Shown here piece by piece: positions 39,240-39,343 of a stretch of DNA of 39,343 nt. How positions within the stretch are numbered: position 1 is the stretch's first letter; each line of letters starts with the position of its first letter. Under the pieces are notes generated by a model. The model had not been told where the DNA came from and made no database searches. It worked only from the letters and a program-made list of their open reading frames with translations. This stretch comes from a virus. Made by a program: the position numbers and the translations under genes. The stretch is taken from positions 1-39,343 of the IMG/VR virus record IMGVR_UViG_3300023174_000336; one strand, given 5' to 3'.

Positions 39240-39343
39240 GAGTGAGCCTCAATGAGGCTGTCCTCGTCAGGCCGAGGGTCATAGGTGTCGAGCTCGGCTC
39301 GAGCTTCTGCATCGATGCACCAGTGGTGGTAGGCCAGCCCAGT
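39236..39343 (-). CDS. Small protein, leftward, continues across the end join to base 6 (37 aa in total)
   Basis: The minus-strand frame enters at the right edge and stops with TGA at 39236-39238. It has no start inside the right end. If base 39343 is joined to base 1, reading continues in frame to an ATG at bases 6-4, which has an AGGAGGT Shine-Dalgarno at 14-20. The completed protein has 37 residues, begins MATGLAYHHW and ends in an acidic tail rich in D and E. It belongs to no family I recognise. Ribozyme copy 1 lies just upstream (32-92). The stop overlaps the GTG start of the next gene. The in-frame join with a good ribosome site is the best evidence that the genome is circular or circularly permuted. 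Confidence 0.75.
   Translation of the reverse strand, partial: TGLAYHHWCIDAEARAELDTYDPRPDEDSLIEAHS

Noticed and set aside
39261-39272. CTGACGAGG on the minus strand as a fifth hammerhead
   Set aside because: It lies inside the 37-aa gene and has no GAAA box or paired stems around it.
1-39343. Prophage or temperate lifestyle
   Set aside because: No integrase, excisionase, repressor or att-like duplicated sequence was seen. The tRNA is complete with its own CCA and terminator, and looks like a phage gene rather than an attachment site.

Overview
The window looks like one complete tailed-phage genome (Caudoviricetes) of 39,343 bp. It holds a terminase, portal, scaffold and capsid set, an adsorption and lysis set, and a phage replication and recombination set, with almost no spacer DNA. 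No ribosomal, metabolic, integrase or repressor genes are visible, so nothing points to lysogeny. The two ends join in frame: a leftward start codon with a strong Shine-Dalgarno at bases 4-20 continues directly into the open frame that enters at base 39343. The molecule is therefore probably circular or circularly permuted. The host cannot be named. The moderate GC content, heavy AGG arginine use and a hub protein resembling those of actinobacterial phages are only hints.

Layout. (1) 1993-29940, rightward late operon: eleven or twelve small, mostly basic or unknown proteins, then TerL, portal, an 848-aa and a giant 2768-aa protein (both probably internal/ejected virion proteins), scaffold, N4-gp56-type capsid protein, decoration protein, adaptor, Dit-like protein, hub-like protein, repeat-rich tail fibre, and a lysis cassette. 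It ends in a strong terminator. (2) 30071-32138: a DEDD exonuclease, an Nmad1-like protein, a nucleoside deoxyribosyltransferase, two small basic proteins, and a tRNA-Arg(CCU) that overlaps the last stop codon, followed by a terminator. (3) 32219-37913: PD-(D/E)XK nuclease, annealing-type protein, DnaB-like helicase, RlpA-like protein, resolvase-like nuclease, SSB, primase-like protein and small zinc or membrane proteins. No DNA polymerase is present, so host polymerase with recombination-assisted replication is likely. A bidirectional terminator follows. (4) 38145 down to 37972, and 993 through the origin junction down to 38298: two leftward units of small proteins. (5) 1088-1992: about 900 bp without a convincing gene, rich in dyads and ATTGTTACA motifs, between the divergent operons.

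The main discovery is in the second leftward unit. Four successive gene starts are each preceded by a complete hammerhead ribozyme of the type II permutation (open stem II), at 1012-1087, 719-780, 424-476 and 32-92 on the minus strand. All four keep the CTGANGA and GAAA boxes, the cleavage cytidine and a CAGCTGG-like stem I. Stem III varies in sequence and length but stays paired. The downstream three begin at or directly after the stop codon of the preceding gene, and each of the four ends just before the next gene's Shine-Dalgarno. Self-cleavage would cut the polycistronic RNA into single-gene messages with a hairpin at the 5' end and another at the 3' end. This appears to be a ribozyme-based operon-processing system.
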